Positions 29,349 to 39,122 of a stretch of 64,000 nucleotides of DNA are shown here, piece by piece. Both the position numbers and the translations under genes were made by a program. The notes under the pieces are model-generated. The model did no database searches. It worked only from the letters and a program-made list of their open reading frames with translations, and was not told the DNA's origin. Every line of letters starts with the position of its first letter. The first letter of the stretch is position 1. The DNA lies in the NCBI RefSeq assembly GCF_003813985.1, contig NZ_CP033897.1:496001-560000 (forward strand), given 5' to 3'. The DNA comes from Corynebacterium gerontici (GTDB taxonomy: Bacteria > Actinomycetota > Actinomycetes > Mycobacteriales > Mycobacteriaceae).

Positions 29349-32300
29349 GTGAGTCGCTCAACAACTCCCAACACATTTTCCAAGATCCTCGTAGCGAACC
29401 GCGGCGAGATTGCAGTGCGAGCGTTCCGCGCCGCCTTTGAAACGGGTGCATCCACGGTGGCGGTGTATCCCACGGAAGACCGCAACTCTTTCCACCGCTC
29501 CTTCGCCTCTGAAGCGGTGCTGATTGGCGAGGGCGGTTCTGCTGTCAAGGCGTACCTGGACATTGACGAGATCATTCGCGCCGCCAAGGAAACTGGTGCC
29601 GACGCCGTATACCCCGGCTACGGTTTCCTCTCCGAGAACGCGCAATTTGCCCGCGAGCTCGCCGAAAATGGCCTCACCTTCATCGGCCCGCCCCCGGAGG
29701 TTTTGGAACTCACCGGCGACAAAGCGGCCGCGGTGGCGGCAGCTCGTGAGGCTGGCCTGCCCACCCTGACGGAAACAAAGGCCACGAAGGACCCCAAGGA
29801 ACTCGCTGAGCTTGCGAAGGATCAGACCTTCCCGGTCTTCGTCAAGGCTGTCGCAGGCGGCGGTGGGCGTGGTATGCGCTTCGTCGAAAAGCCTGAAATG
29901 CTGCAAAAACTCGCCGCAGAGGCATCTCGCGAGGCGGAGGCTGCTTTTGGCGACGGGCGCGTGTACGTGGAACGTGCGGTGATCAACCCTCAGCACATTG
30001 AGGTGCAGATCCTCGGCGATGCCCACGGCAACATCATTCACCTCTACGAGCGCGACTGCTCCTTGCAGCGCCGCCACCAAAAAGTCGTGGAAATTGCCCC
30101 GGCGCAACACCTGGATCCTGCATTGCGCGAACAGATTTGCGCCGACGCAGTGAAGTTCTGCCAGCACATCGGCTACCAGGGCGCAGGCACCGTGGAGTTC
30201 CTCGTCGATGAAGCAGGCAACCATGTCTTCATTGAGATGAACCCGCGCATCCAGGTGGAACACACCGTCACCGAGGAAGTGACGCAGGTGGACCTGGTGA
30301 AGTCGCAGATCCAAATTGCGGCAGGCGCCTCCCTTGAGGAACTCGGCCTGCGTCAAGAGGACATTCACACCGAGGGCGCGGCCCTGCAGTGCCGCATCAC
30401 TACCGAGGATCCCTCCAACGGATTCCGCCCCGACACCGGCACAATCAATGCGTACCGTTCACCTGGTGGCGCTGGTGTGCGCCTCGATGGCGCTGCGATG
30501 CTCGGCGGTGAGATCACCCCGAACTTCGATTCCATGCTGGTAAAGATGACCTGCCGCGGTGCGGATTTTGCCACGGCTGTGGCTCGTGCCCAGCGAGCAC
30601 TCGCGGAATTCGTGGTCTCTGGCGTTGCCACCAACATCGGCTTCCTGCGTGCATTGCTGCGCGAAGAAGACTTCCAGCACAAGCGCATCGCCACCGGCTT
30701 CATCGCCGATCACCCATGGCTGCTGCAGGCGCCGCCCGCCGACGATGAGCAAGGCCGCATCCTGCACTACCTCGCCGACACCACGGTGAATAAGCCCCAC
30801 GGTGAGCGCCCAGTGGTGGTCAATCCGGTAGAGAAACTACCGAAGAGCCAAGACGGCACCCTGCCTCGCGGCTCTCGCGACCGCCTGCTGCAGCTTGGCC
30901 CTCAGGAATTCGCACGCACGCTACGAAGCCAAGACGCCCTCGCGGTCACCGACACCACGTTCCGTGACGCTCACCAGTCGCTGCTGGCCACGCGCGTTCG
31001 TTCTAACACCCTGGTGGACGTGGCAAAACACGTTGCGCGTTTGACCCCGGAGCTGCTCTCTGTTGAGGCATGGGGCGGTGCCACCTATGACGTTGCCATG
31101 CGATTCCTGCACGAGGATCCGTGGGCGCGCCTGGATCAGTTGCGTGAGGCGATGCCGAACATCAACATCCAAATGTTGCTGCGTGGCCGCAATACCGTTG
31201 GCTACACCCCATATCCGGATTCAGTGTGCCGCGCCTTCGTGAAGGAGGCCGCGCGCTCTGGCGTAGACATCTTCCGCATTTTTGACGCCCTCAACGACGT
31301 CTCGCAGATGCGCCCCGCCATCGACGCCGTTCTGGAAACCAACACCACGGTGGCAGAAGTGGCAATGGCGTACTCGGGTGATCTGACCGATCCGAATGAG
31401 AAGCTCTACACCCTGGATTACTACCTCAAGCTGGCCGAAGAAATCGTCGAAACGGGCGCCCACGTCCTCGCTATCAAGGACATGGCCGGGTTGCTCAAGC
31501 CTGCCGCTGCGTCCAAGCTGGTCGGGGAGCTGCGCCGTAACTTTGATTTGCCCGTTCACGTGCACACGCACGATACCGCTGGTGGGCAGCTAGCCACCTA
31601 CTGGGCTGCTGCCAACGCTGGTGCTGATGCTGTGGATGGCGCGGCAGCGCCGTTGTCCGGCACCACGTCCCAGCCGTCCTTGTCCGCGATCGTTGCCGCT
31701 TTTGCCAACACGTATCGCGATACCGGATTGTCCTTGGAAAACGTTGGCGCGCTTGAGCCCTACTGGGAAGCAGTGCGCAAACTCTACGCGCCCTTCGAAT
31801 CAGGCACCCCCGGCCCTACTGGGCGCGTGTACAACCACGAAATTCCAGGTGGCCAGCTTTCGAATCTGCGCGCGCAGGCCACCGCGCTGGGTTTGGCGGA
31901 TCGCTTCGAGCTCATCGAGGACACCTACGCCGCGGTGAATGAGATGCTGGGGCGTCCCACCAAGGTCACCCCATCTTCGAAGGTGGTGGGCGATCTTGCC
32001 CTCTACTTGGTTGGCGCTGGCGTGGATCCAAAGGACTTCGCCGCCGATCCTCAAAAGTATGACATTCCTGATTCTGTGATCGCCTTCCTGCGCGGCGAGC
32101 TCGGTACGCCTCCCGGTGGCTGGCCTGAGGAGCTGCGCGAAAAGGCACTGGCCGGGCGCAAGGAAACACCCGATACCCTGGCAGCGCTCCCGGAGGAGAC
32201 AGAAGAGGCGCTGCAGGACAAGGAGCGAGTGCGCGGCACGTTGGATCGCTTGCTCTTCCCCAAGCCTGCCCAGGAGTATGAGGAGCACCGCCACCTCTTC

Positions 32301-32756
32301 GGCGACACCACCACGCTCGGCGATGCCGAGTTCCTCTACGGGCTGCCTGAGGGCAAGGAGACGGTCATCCGTACCGCAGCTTCCAGCGTGCCAATGATCG
32401 TGCGCCTGGATGCGGTGGGCGAGCCCGATGAAAAGGGCATGCGCAACGTGGTGTGCAACGTCAATGGCCAGATCCGTCCGATCTACGTGCGCGACCGCAG
32501 CGTGGAGTCCGTCACGGCCTCTGCGGAAAAGGCCGATACCTCCAACCCGGGCCACGTGGCCGCACCATTCGCCGGCGTTGTGACGGTGAGCGTCAACGAG
32601 GGCGACGAAGTCAAGGCTGGCGACCCGGTGGCCATCATCGAAGCGATGAAGATGGAAGCCACCATCTCCGCCACCAAGGACGGCAAGGTTGAGCGCGTTG
32701 TGCTCGGCCAGCCCACCAAGGTTGAGGGCGGCGACTTGCTCATCGTGATTGCTTAA
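29349..32756 (+). CDS. pyc: Pyruvate carboxylase
   Basis: 1135-residue anaplerotic enzyme, single-chain form, that carboxylates pyruvate to oxaloacetate. Biotin carboxylase comes first (residues about 10-460; [25 protein letters not shown], the FIEMNPRIQVEHTVTEE block). The carboxyltransferase TIM barrel follows (about 535-800; TDTTFRDAHQSLLATRVR with metal ligands later in HVHTHDTAGG). After the PYC/OADA domain the C-terminal biotinyl domain carries the lysine in IEAMKMEAT near residue 1100. Start GTG with GAAGGA 8 bases upstream. An exact copy of the GCTTTTCGACG word lies inside (reverse). Confidence 0.98.
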   Translation: MSRSTTPNTFSKILVANRGEIAVRAFRAAFETGASTVAVYPTEDRNSFHRSFASEAVLIGEGGSAVKAYLDIDEIIRAAKETGADAVYPGYGFLSENAQFARELAENGLTFIGPPPEVLELTGDKAAAVAAAREAGLPTLTETKATKDPKELAELAKDQTFPVFVKAVAGGGGRGMRFVEKPEMLQKLAAEASREAEAAFGDGRVYVERAVINPQHIEVQILGDAHGNIIHLYERDCSLQRRHQKVVEIAPAQHLDPALREQICADAVKFCQHIGYQGAGTVEFLVDEAGNHVFIEMNPRIQVEHTVTEEVTQVDLVKSQIQIAAGASLEELGLRQEDIHTEGAALQCRITTEDPSNGFRPDTGTINAYRSPGGAGVRLDGAAMLGGEITPNFDSMLVKMTCRGADFATAVARAQRALAEFVVSGVATNIGFLRALLREEDFQHKRIATGFIADHPWLLQAPPADDEQGRILHYLADTTVNKPHGERPVVVNPVEKLPKSQDGTLPRGSRDRLLQLGPQEFARTLRSQDALAVTDTTFRDAHQSLLATRVRSNTLVDVAKHVARLTPELLSVEAWGGATYDVAMRFLHEDPWARLDQLREAMPNINIQMLLRGRNTVGYTPYPDSVCRAFVKEAARSGVDIFRIFDALNDVSQMRPAIDAVLETNTTVAEVAMAYSGDLTDPNEKLYTLDYYLKLAEEIVETGAHVLAIKDMAGLLKPAAASKLVGELRRNFDLPVHVHTHDTAGGQLATYWAAANAGADAVDGAAAPLSGTTSQPSLSAIVAAFANTYRDTGLSLENVGALEPYWEAVRKLYAPFESGTPGPTGRVYNHEIPGGQLSNLRAQATALGLADRFELIEDTYAAVNEMLGRPTKVTPSSKVVGDLALYLVGAGVDPKDFAADPQKYDIPDSVIAFLRGELGTPPGGWPEELREKALAGRKETPDTLAALPEETEEALQDKERVRGTLDRLLFPKPAQEYEEHRHLFGDTTTLGDAEFLYGLPEGKETVIRTAASSVPMIVRLDAVGEPDEKGMRNVVCNVNGQIRPIYVRDRSVESVTASAEKADTSNPGHVAAPFAGVVTVSVNEGDEVKAGDPVAIIEAMKMEATISATKDGKVERVVLGQPTKVEGGDLLIVIA
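29882..29892 (-). repeat. GCTTTTCGACG dispersed word, copy 6
   Basis: Exact match on the minus strand inside pyc (Phe-Val-Glu-Lys-Pro in the gene's frame). This is one of two copies in structured coding sequence. Confidence 0.8.
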
Positions 32757-32758
32757 GA

Positions 32759-32769
32759 GCTTTTCGACG
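32759..32769 (+). repeat. GCTTTTCGACG dispersed word, copy 7
   Basis: Exact match 3 bases after the pyc stop, followed by CCCCCGCCACCC. Confidence 0.85.
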
Positions 32770-32804
32770 CCCCCGCCACCCACAACAACAGAAAGAAGCA
32801 GGAC

Positions 32805-33125
32805 ATGATTGTTACCACTACCCACAGTGTTGAAGGCCGACAGATCACCGAATATTTACGCGTGATCGCAGGTGAGACCGTTGCCGGCATCAACATGTTC
32901 AAAGACATCGGCGCCGGTCTACGCAACCTCGTGGGCGGCCGCGCTGGCTCCTATGAGGGCGAGCTGATCCAGGCGCGAGAAAATGCGCTGGCCGAATTGG
33001 TCAATCGAGCCATGGAACTCGGTGCCGATGCCGTGGTGGGCGTGGAGTTGGATTATTCCTCGCTTGGCCAGGCGAATGACATGCTGATGGTCACTGCCAC
33101 CGGCACGGCGGTCCGTTTAGGCTAG
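32805..33125 (+). CDS. YbjQ/UPF0145 family protein
   Basis: 106 residues with the whole UPF0145 pattern: [20 protein letters not shown] at the start, a [18 protein letters not shown] helix and [14 protein letters not shown] at the end. It is a small soluble oligomeric protein whose function is not known; metal binding was proposed from structure. The 48-base gap after pyc contains one dispersed word, and the stop overlaps the convergent gene at 33122 by 4 bases. Confidence 0.88.
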   Translation: MIVTTTHSVEGRQITEYLRVIAGETVAGINMFKDIGAGLRNLVGGRAGSYEGELIQARENALAELVNRAMELGADAVVGVELDYSSLGQANDMLMVTATGTAVRLG

Positions 33126-33523
33126 GCCTGGTTTTCGAGCTCCTCTAGGCCGAGGAACCCCTTGGCCCAACGCTCAACAGTGGCGGCACCCTCATGGGCG
33201 CCGTCGGCCACTGTCTTGGGCACCAGTACCGGATCGTTCGGCAGCACACGATCCGGGTCACCCACACAAAATGCTTGGATGCTTGCGGGGGAAGCTTCAA
33301 GATTTAACACCACCAGTGCCACCATGTGCACTGAAGTTTGCTCGCACGCCGCCCAGATGTAGCGAGTGTCCGCTTCCCAAGATTTACGCGCGCTGGCGGG
33401 GGTGAGCCCAGCAAGTGCCTCTGGCAGATCAATCTGCTCGAGGGCGGGGCGGTCGTCGATGCGGTTGTCGTCGTGCAGTGGGCGGACGTAGAAGCGTCCG
33501 CCGTTGATTTCCATCGGGGTCAT
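33122..33523 (-). CDS. Conserved protein of unknown function
   Basis: 133 residues, soluble, no known domain. It begins [19 protein letters not shown], has a central [20 protein letters not shown], then a short predicted strand-rich part, and ends with a helix [17 protein letters not shown]. The start at 33523 is fixed by TAAAAT ending 8 bases upstream; an in-frame TTG at 33532 would overlap that element. It overlaps the ybjQ stop tail-to-tail. The 222 bases to the next gene hold no other frame. Confidence 0.72.
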   Translation of the reverse strand: MTPMEINGGRFYVRPLHDDNRIDDRPALEQIDLPEALAGLTPASARKSWEADTRYIWAACEQTSVHMVALVVLNLEASPASIQAFCVGDPDRVLPNDPVLVPKTVADGAHEGAATVERWAKGFLGLEELENQA

Positions 33524-33531
33524 ATCGCCCA

Positions 33532-33537
33532 ATTTTA
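33532..33537 (-). promoter_or_regulatory. -10 element of the gene at 33122-33523 (leaderless)
   Basis: TAAAAT on the minus strand, 8 bases before the ATG. Confidence 0.45.
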
Positions 33538-33745
33538 GGTGTGCAAATGCTCTGCGTGGATGCGAAATTGAACACTGTGCAATCGGAGTGTTTGTTCAGT
33601 GAGATGCAGCACTAAAAAAGGGATGCAAACGTTCTACTTACTGAGAAATCCGGGAGTATTCTTTTCTCGTCCCCACAGTTAATGGGAAAGAGTTCACAAT
33701 ACTTTCTAATCCCAGGCTGTATCTCGAGGGGAGGAACAACACCCC

Positions 33746-35161
33746 ATGACCCCCTTCTTTTCCCTTCAGCGACCCCCACACTCGGGTTTGAGTCTGGATG
33801 AACAACGGCGCCGATGGCTAGGGCAGTTTCTCAAGTCCTTCTTTGTTGTATTCGTGGTCTATCTGTGCATGTATCTTGTACGCAACAACTTCAAGGCCGC
33901 GCAGCCCCTACTCAAAGAACAATATGGACTGAGCACACTAGAACTTGGCTACATCGGACTGGCTTTCTCAATCACCTACGGCATCGGTAAAACGCTCCTG
34001 GGCTACCTGATCGACGGTAGAAACACCAAGAAAATCATCTCCTTTTTGCTGGTGCTCGCGTCGCTTACTGTTCTTGGCCTGGGCATCACGCTGAGCGTTT
34101 TCGGATCGCATGTGGGCATATTCGTAGCGCTCTGGGGCCTCAACGGTCTATTCCAATCTGCAGGCGGCCCGGGTTCCTACTCCACGATTACCTCTTGGAC
34201 CCCTCGTGAACAGCGCGGCCGCTACCTCGGATTCTGGAATGCCTCACATAACATCGGCGGAGCGCTCGCAGGCGTCATCGCACTCTGGGGTGCGAACATG
34301 TTCTTCGGCGGCAACGTTATTGGCATGTTCGTATTTCCAGCGCTCATCGGTATCGCCATCGGCGTAGCAGGCATGTTCATCGGAAAGAACGATTCCCAAG
34401 AGCTCGGTTGGAACACTTCAGAGGAAATCTTTGGTGAGCCCGTCGAGGTACGCAACGTTGCGTCGGCGGATATGAGCAAGTTCGCCATTTTCAAGAAATA
34501 CATCATGCTCAACCCGTGGATCTGGCTGCTGTGCGTTGCCAATGTCTTTACCTACATCATCCGAATCGGCATCGATAACTGGGCGCCTCTCTACGTCACA
34601 GAAACCCTCAACTTCAGCACCGAAGCCGCAGTCAATACCATCTTCTTCTTCGAGATCGGCGCCTTCTTCGCCTCCATGAGCTGGGGATACATCTCCGATC
34701 TAGCTGGTGGTCGCCGTGCACTCGTCGCAGTCATCGCGATGCTGGGACTGTTCCTAGCCATCGGGTTCTATCAGTCCGCCGAATCAACTCTGCAAGTGAA
34801 CTCATCACTATTCATCCTTGGCGCATTGATTTTTGGTCCGCAGCTTCTCATCGGTATTTCGCTAGTGGGCTTCGTGCCCAAGAAAGCGATCTCGGTAGCC
34901 AACGGCATGACCGGCACCTTTGGCTACCTCTTTGGTGATTCGATTGCCAAGGTTGGCCTTGCAATGGTGGCGGATCCCGAGCGTGACGGGCTCGAAATCT
35001 TCGGCCATCTCCTCCACGGATGGGGCGCAATGTTCACCGTGCTCTACGCCTCTCTGGTAATCGGCATCGCCATCATGGTGATCGTCGCACTGGGTGAGGA
35101 ACGCCAGATTCGCCGGCTCCGGGCAGACGACGAACTCGCGCGCACAGCCACCCCGCACTAA
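33746..35161 (+). CDS. MFS organophosphate:phosphate antiporter, UhpT/GlpT family
   Basis: 471-residue transporter of the organophosphate:phosphate antiporter family. The N-terminal YLCMYLVRNNFKAAQPLLKE carries the conserved Arg and Lys region, followed by GYIGLAFSITYGIGKTLLGY and DGRNTKKI. GLFQSAGGPGSYSTITSW is the family signature loop. The most similar subgroup by feel is UhpT (hexose phosphate) rather than GlpT; the substrate is uncertain. Start ATG with GGGGAGG 11 bases upstream. No sensor genes uhpA-C are nearby, so regulation differs from enterobacteria. It stands alone. Confidence 0.88.
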   Translation: MTPFFSLQRPPHSGLSLDEQRRRWLGQFLKSFFVVFVVYLCMYLVRNNFKAAQPLLKEQYGLSTLELGYIGLAFSITYGIGKTLLGYLIDGRNTKKIISFLLVLASLTVLGLGITLSVFGSHVGIFVALWGLNGLFQSAGGPGSYSTITSWTPREQRGRYLGFWNASHNIGGALAGVIALWGANMFFGGNVIGMFVFPALIGIAIGVAGMFIGKNDSQELGWNTSEEIFGEPVEVRNVASADMSKFAIFKKYIMLNPWIWLLCVANVFTYIIRIGIDNWAPLYVTETLNFSTEAAVNTIFFFEIGAFFASMSWGYISDLAGGRRALVAVIAMLGLFLAIGFYQSAESTLQVNSSLFILGALIFGPQLLIGISLVGFVPKKAISVANGMTGTFGYLFGDSIAKVGLAMVADPERDGLEIFGHLLHGWGAMFTVLYASLVIGIAIMVIVALGEERQIRRLRADDELARTATPH

Positions 35162-35193
35162 GAGCAACAGGACATTTTGTTCAGGCAAAGCCC

Positions 35194-35646
35194 CTAGCTC
35201 AGCGTGCAAAATAGATGCGTGATTAACGCCTCAGGATCACCGCCGGGCTGGGGCATGGTCACGTATTCTTCCCATGACATATTGCCCGGCGTCTCGCCGC
35301 GTTGAGTTAGGTCGGCTACAAACCGCTCCCACGCCTGGGGCAAGCCATCATAGGAGCCTTGGTGTACGGTCTTCGCCACCCGAGCGCCGGGGAAGTGGTG
35401 CACGAGGGCCGGGTCGACATTCCGGGCATCTGCTACTGGGAACGCCGCTGCCAGATCGAACTCCGTGCCCGGCGGTTGGAAGTAGAATCCGATGGCCGCA
35501 CCTGCGGGCTGAGCTCCCGCGGCGTTGATGGCGCCATACGCGGCGCTGAAGGCGCGATGGTAGTAGTCACGGATGCCTTCAAAGGTGATGCGCTCGCGGG
35601 GTCCCACGAAGGTAAAAGGGGCGTGCTCAAATATTTCAACGGGCAT
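35194..35646 (-). CDS. GyrI-like small-molecule binding domain protein
   Basis: 150 residues made only of the GyrI/AraC-effector-binding-like domain: MPVEIFEHAPFTFVGPRERI at the start, GFYFQPPGTEFDLAAAFPV in the middle, VHQGSYDGLPQAWERF in the second repeat, and SWEEYVTMPQPGGDPEALIT with the conserved Glu near the C-terminus. There is no DNA-binding domain. Such stand-alone domains may bind hydrophobic cations or act as weak hydrolases; here this is only family knowledge. The start at 35646 has TACGCT 7 bases upstream; the longer frame to 35703 runs through the accBC terminator and is rejected. Confidence 0.8.
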   Translation of the reverse strand: MPVEIFEHAPFTFVGPRERITFEGIRDYYHRAFSAAYGAINAAGAQPAGAAIGFYFQPPGTEFDLAAAFPVADARNVDPALVHHFPGARVAKTVHQGSYDGLPQAWERFVADLTQRGETPGNMSWEEYVTMPQPGGDPEALITHLFCTLS

Positions 35647-35653
35647 GGTGAAC

Positions 35654-35659
35654 AGCGTA
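35654..35659 (-). promoter_or_regulatory. -10 element of the GyrI-like gene (leaderless)
   Basis: TACGCT on the minus strand, 7 bases before the ATG, one base downstream of a GCTTTTCGACG word. Confidence 0.4.
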
Positions 35660-35660
35660 G

Positions 35661-35671
35661 CGTCGAAAAGC
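35661..35671 (-). repeat. GCTTTTCGACG dispersed word, copy 8
   Basis: Exact match on the minus strand between the accBC terminator T-tract and the -10 of the next gene. Confidence 0.85.
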
Positions 35672-35699
35672 AAAAAAGAACCCGCCAGAAGCGGGTTCT
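35672..35699 (-). terminator. Terminator of accBC
   Basis: AGAACCCGC (35677-35685) pairs with GCGGGTTCT (35691-35699), loop 5 bases. On the minus strand TTTTTTG follows. It lies 17 bases after the accBC stop. Confidence 0.9.
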
Positions 35700-35716
35700 C
35701 CATGCCAAGTGTTGGT

Positions 35717-37498
35717 TTAGGCGTCCTTGATTTCCAGGAGCACTTGACCCTTGGTAACGCCTTCGCCGGAAGCGACGGCCAGGTCAGCTACTACGCCGGA
35801 CTTATGAGCCTTCACGGGGTTTTCCATCTTCATGGCTTCGAGCACCACCACGGTGTCGCCCTCGTTGACCTCGGCACCTTCCTCGACGTTCACCTTAATC
35901 ACGGTGCCCTGCATCGGGGCGGCCACGGCATCGCCGGACACCGCAGCCTTCGAGCCACCGGAACGACGCTTCTTGGCCTTCTTCTTCGCTGCGCCGTTGC
36001 CGCCACCCAGGGCGAGGTCGCCAGGCAGTGCCACCTCGACGCGGCGGCCGTCGATTTCCACGACCACCTTCTGCGAAGGCACGGACTCTTCCTCGTCCAC
36101 GTCCTCGGGATCGACATAAGGCTCGATGGGGTTCTCCCATTCTTCCTCGATCCACTTGGTGTAAACGTCGAACTTCTCGCCATCGCCCACGAAAGCGGGG
36201 TTCTCCACGATGTGTGCGTGGAAGGGGAGCACGGTAGGCATGCCTTCGATTACGTACTCAGACAGAGCGCGGCGGGAACGCTCAAGCGCTTCCTCACGGG
36301 TCTCGCCGAAGACGATGAGCTTGGCCAGCATGGAGTCGAACTGGCCGCCGATCACGGAGCCTTCCACAATGCCGGAGTCCATGCGCACGCCGGGGCCCGA
36401 GGGCTCGATGTACTTGGTGATCTTGCCGGGAGCCGGCATGAAGTTGGAGCCTGCGTCCTCGCCATTAATGCGGAACTCGAAGGCGTGGCCACGGGGCTTG
36501 GGGTCCTCCTTAAGGTGCAACTCCTTGCCCTCAGCGATACGGAACTGCTCGCGCACCAGATCCAAGCCGGTGGTGGCCTCAGTGACGGGGTGTTCCACCT
36601 GGAGGCGTGTGTTGACTTCGAGGAAGGAGATAAGACCGTCGGAGCTCACCAGGTACTCGACGGTGCCAGCACCGTAGTAACCGGCTTCCTTACAAATGCG
36701 CTTTGCTGACTCGTGCAGTTCCTTACGCTGATCGTCGGTGAGGAAGGGAGCCGGGGCCTCCTCCACGAGCTTCTGGAAGCGGCGCTGCAAAGAGCAGTCG
36801 CGGGTGCCGGCAACCACAACATTGCCGTGCATATCGGCAACCACCTGGCACTCCACGTGGCGAGCCTTGTCAAGGTAGCGTTCCACGAAACACTCGCCGC
36901 GGCCGAAAGCGGCAACGGCCTCGCGCGTGGCGGACTCGTAGAGGTCGGCCACCTCTTCCATCTTGTACGCAACCTTCATGCCACGGCCGCCGCCGCCGAA
37001 GGCTGCCTTAATGGCGATGGGGAGCCCGTGCTCCTCGGCAAAGGCCACAACCTCGTCGGCGTCCTTTACCGGATCCTTGGTGCCGGGCGCCATGGGAGCC
37101 TCGGCACGCAGCGCGATGGAACGTGCGGTGACCTTGTCGCCTAGGTCGCGGATGGACTGCGGCGAGGGGCCAATCCAGATCAGGCCGGCGTCAATGACGG
37201 CCTCGGCGAAATCGCCATTCTCAGAGAGGAAGCCGTAGCCGGGGTGAATGGCGTCCGCGCCGGACTTCTTTGCGGCGTCGAGGATCTTGTCAAACACGAG
37301 GTAGGACTCGGCGGAGGTTTGGCCACCCAGTGCGAAAGCCTCATCTGCCATTGCTACGAAGGGTGCATCGGCATCCGGCTCCGCGTAAACAGCGACGCTT
37401 GCAATGCCTGCGTCGCGAGCTGCGCGAATCACGCGGATGGCAATCTCGCCGCGGTTAGCGACGAGGACCTTTGTAATCTTTCGGTTCTCCACAGACAC
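35717..37498 (-). CDS. accBC: Acyl-CoA carboxylase alpha subunit (biotin carboxylase + biotin carrier)
   Basis: 593 residues. The N-terminal biotin carboxylase ([30 protein letters not shown], then [19 protein letters not shown]) is followed by a linker rich in Lys/Arg/Ala, and by a biotinyl domain with the lysine in [10 protein letters not shown]. In corynebacteria this single alpha subunit serves acetyl-CoA carboxylase and the long-chain acyl-CoA carboxylase for mycolic acids, pairing with different AccD subunits. Start GTG at 37498 with GGAGAG 5 bases upstream. The 239 bases to the rhodanese gene hold a short CAAGC-GTA-GCTTG repeat near 37567 but no gene. Confidence 0.96.
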   Translation of the reverse strand: MSVENRKITKVLVANRGEIAIRVIRAARDAGIASVAVYAEPDADAPFVAMADEAFALGGQTSAESYLVFDKILDAAKKSGADAIHPGYGFLSENGDFAEAVIDAGLIWIGPSPQSIRDLGDKVTARSIALRAEAPMAPGTKDPVKDADEVVAFAEEHGLPIAIKAAFGGGGRGMKVAYKMEEVADLYESATREAVAAFGRGECFVERYLDKARHVECQVVADMHGNVVVAGTRDCSLQRRFQKLVEEAPAPFLTDDQRKELHESAKRICKEAGYYGAGTVEYLVSSDGLISFLEVNTRLQVEHPVTEATTGLDLVREQFRIAEGKELHLKEDPKPRGHAFEFRINGEDAGSNFMPAPGKITKYIEPSGPGVRMDSGIVEGSVIGGQFDSMLAKLIVFGETREEALERSRRALSEYVIEGMPTVLPFHAHIVENPAFVGDGEKFDVYTKWIEEEWENPIEPYVDPEDVDEEESVPSQKVVVEIDGRRVEVALPGDLALGGGNGAAKKKAKKRRSGGSKAAVSGDAVAAPMQGTVIKVNVEEGAEVNEGDTVVVLEAMKMENPVKAHKSGVVADLAVASGEGVTKGQVLLEIKDA

Positions 37499-37737
37499 TC
37501 AAGCTCTCCTAGATAATTTTTCTCCAACGTGCCAAGCATGGGCTCGTCGGTGGCGGTAGTACGCATACAAGCGTAGCTTGCATGGGGGTCGCTTCGGGCA
37601 TAATTGAGCCTGAAAACTTGGCACTTACCGCCATATCGGGGGTAACCATACTGCATTGCCCACCCGCAGCTCCGAGGATCAGCGTGAGGCAAGAGAATGG
37701 CCACCCTTTTGCAGGGGAAATAATACCTTAATGAGGG

Positions 37738-38616
37738 CTAGGAGGAAGATTCCTCTACCCCGATAGCCACTGGCATGCGAACCATATTGCCCCATTCAAC
37801 CCAGCCGCCATCGTAGCTGCGGACCGTGGGGTAACCCAGAAGGTACTTCAGTACAAACCAGGAGTGGGCAGCGCGTTCGCCAACCTGGCAGTACACCACG
37901 ATGTCGTCGTCTTGAGAGATGTCAGCGAAGGTGGCCTTCAGTTCTTCAATGGAGCGGAAACGACCATTGGCATGGGTTGAGTACTCCCAGGAAATGTTGC
38001 GAGCCCCGGGGATGTGGCCAAACCTGCTCACAGGAGCAGAAGGGTACTCGCGGTTGGGAAGCCCCGCGTATTCCTCGGCGCTGCGAACGTCGATAAGCTG
38101 CAGGTCGTTGCGGCGCTCGCAGATTTCTTGGACGAAGATGCGCGAGGGGGTGTCTTCCCGCTTGGCAACCTCGTAGGCGGTTGGGCCGTACTCCGGCACG
38201 GCGAAAGACGTATCGCGTTCCTCAGCCATCCAGGCATCGCGGCCACCGTCGAGAATGCGCACGTCCTCGTGCCCGAAAAGCTCGAAAATCCACAAGGTAA
38301 AAGCCGCCCACCAATTGGACTTATCGCCGTAGACCACCACCGTGTCATCGCGGGCAATACCCTTGCGACTCATGAGCTCTGAAAAGGCCTCCGCGTCGAT
38401 GTAATCGCGGATTTGCGGGTCGTTGAGATCCTTTGCCCAGTCAATGCGGACGGCCCCCGGAATGTGTCCGATGTCGTAGAGCAGGGAATCTTCATCGGAC
38501 TCCACAACTCGAAGCCCGGGCGTGCCAAGGCGAGCGGAAAGCCACGATGCGGAAACGAGACGCTCAGGGTGTGCGTATTGCTCAAATTGCGGGTTTGGAT
38601 CTAGGGGGAGCGGCAT
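37738..38616 (-). CDS. Thiosulfate/3-mercaptopyruvate sulfurtransferase (rhodanese)
   Basis: 292 residues with two rhodanese domains. The inactive N-terminal domain (residues 12-140) and the catalytic domain (about 165-285) carry the active-site cysteine in VVYCQVGERAAHS. Such enzymes transfer sulfane sulfur from thiosulfate to a thiophilic acceptor. The ATG at 38616 is supported by AAAGG 8 bases upstream; the longer frame to 38694 is not. In C. glutamicum a sulfurtransferase gene also sits next to accBC. Confidence 0.9.
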   Translation of the reverse strand: MPLPLDPNPQFEQYAHPERLVSASWLSARLGTPGLRVVESDEDSLLYDIGHIPGAVRIDWAKDLNDPQIRDYIDAEAFSELMSRKGIARDDTVVVYGDKSNWWAAFTLWIFELFGHEDVRILDGGRDAWMAEERDTSFAVPEYGPTAYEVAKREDTPSRIFVQEICERRNDLQLIDVRSAEEYAGLPNREYPSAPVSRFGHIPGARNISWEYSTHANGRFRSIEELKATFADISQDDDIVVYCQVGERAAHSWFVLKYLLGYPTVRSYDGGWVEWGNMVRMPVAIGVEESSS

Positions 38617-39122
38617 GGGTGGCCTTTCAGACTTGAAGATGGCACGTGATGATGACAGCGCATGAACTTCGCCATGTTTGCTACTACTTGCCAAAGTGTA
38701 ATGGTTTTGTCTGATCTGTGAAGCGCGAATATGAGGTTTTTCCTTATATCCAAGATGCTGCCCCTGCGGTCAGGGTCCCTCCTGTAGGAGGAGCTGGCAC
38801 ACCCATACGGGGCTGTAGGTGAAGCTTTTCGACGCCACGAACTGCATGTATCTCCGTTAACAGCCACTGGCTGATGTGTCATTCCTAACTATTTCGCTTT
38901 GGCGCACGGCATGTCACTTGGGCCTGAAATACCATGAGTGTTGGAGGTTGCAAAGCCCTGTGATCATTGCGACACAGGCAAAACCACGGGCAGCGTTGCC
39001 GCCTCCCGGTTACCCCCAAAAGATACGGGCGTAGTTGCACCCAGGCGAGGAGCTGACTGGATCCCAAGTCGGTCTTCACTGCGTGATGTACACCAAATTG
39101 TTGTGAGGAAAGGTTCACACGT
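38617..39122. other. 506-base stretch without a gene
   Basis: It separates the divergent rhodanese and Cj0069-family genes. It holds one dispersed GCTTTTCGACG word (38824), a 6-base stem CCTCCT-GT-AGGAGG at 38778-38791, and an AGGAAAGG ribosome binding site for the gene at 39123. Frames in it have no recognisable protein content. I see no known riboswitch or tRNA. Confidence 0.6.
38824..38834 (+). repeat. GCTTTTCGACG dispersed word, copy 9
   Basis: Exact match in the long gap between the rhodanese and Cj0069-family genes. Confidence 0.85.

Noticed and set aside
37562..37590. CAAGC-GTA-GCTTG before accBC as a FasR operator
   Set aside because: Corynebacterial accBC is reported under FasR, but I do not recall the fasO sequence well enough to claim a match, and the repeat is only 5 bases per arm.
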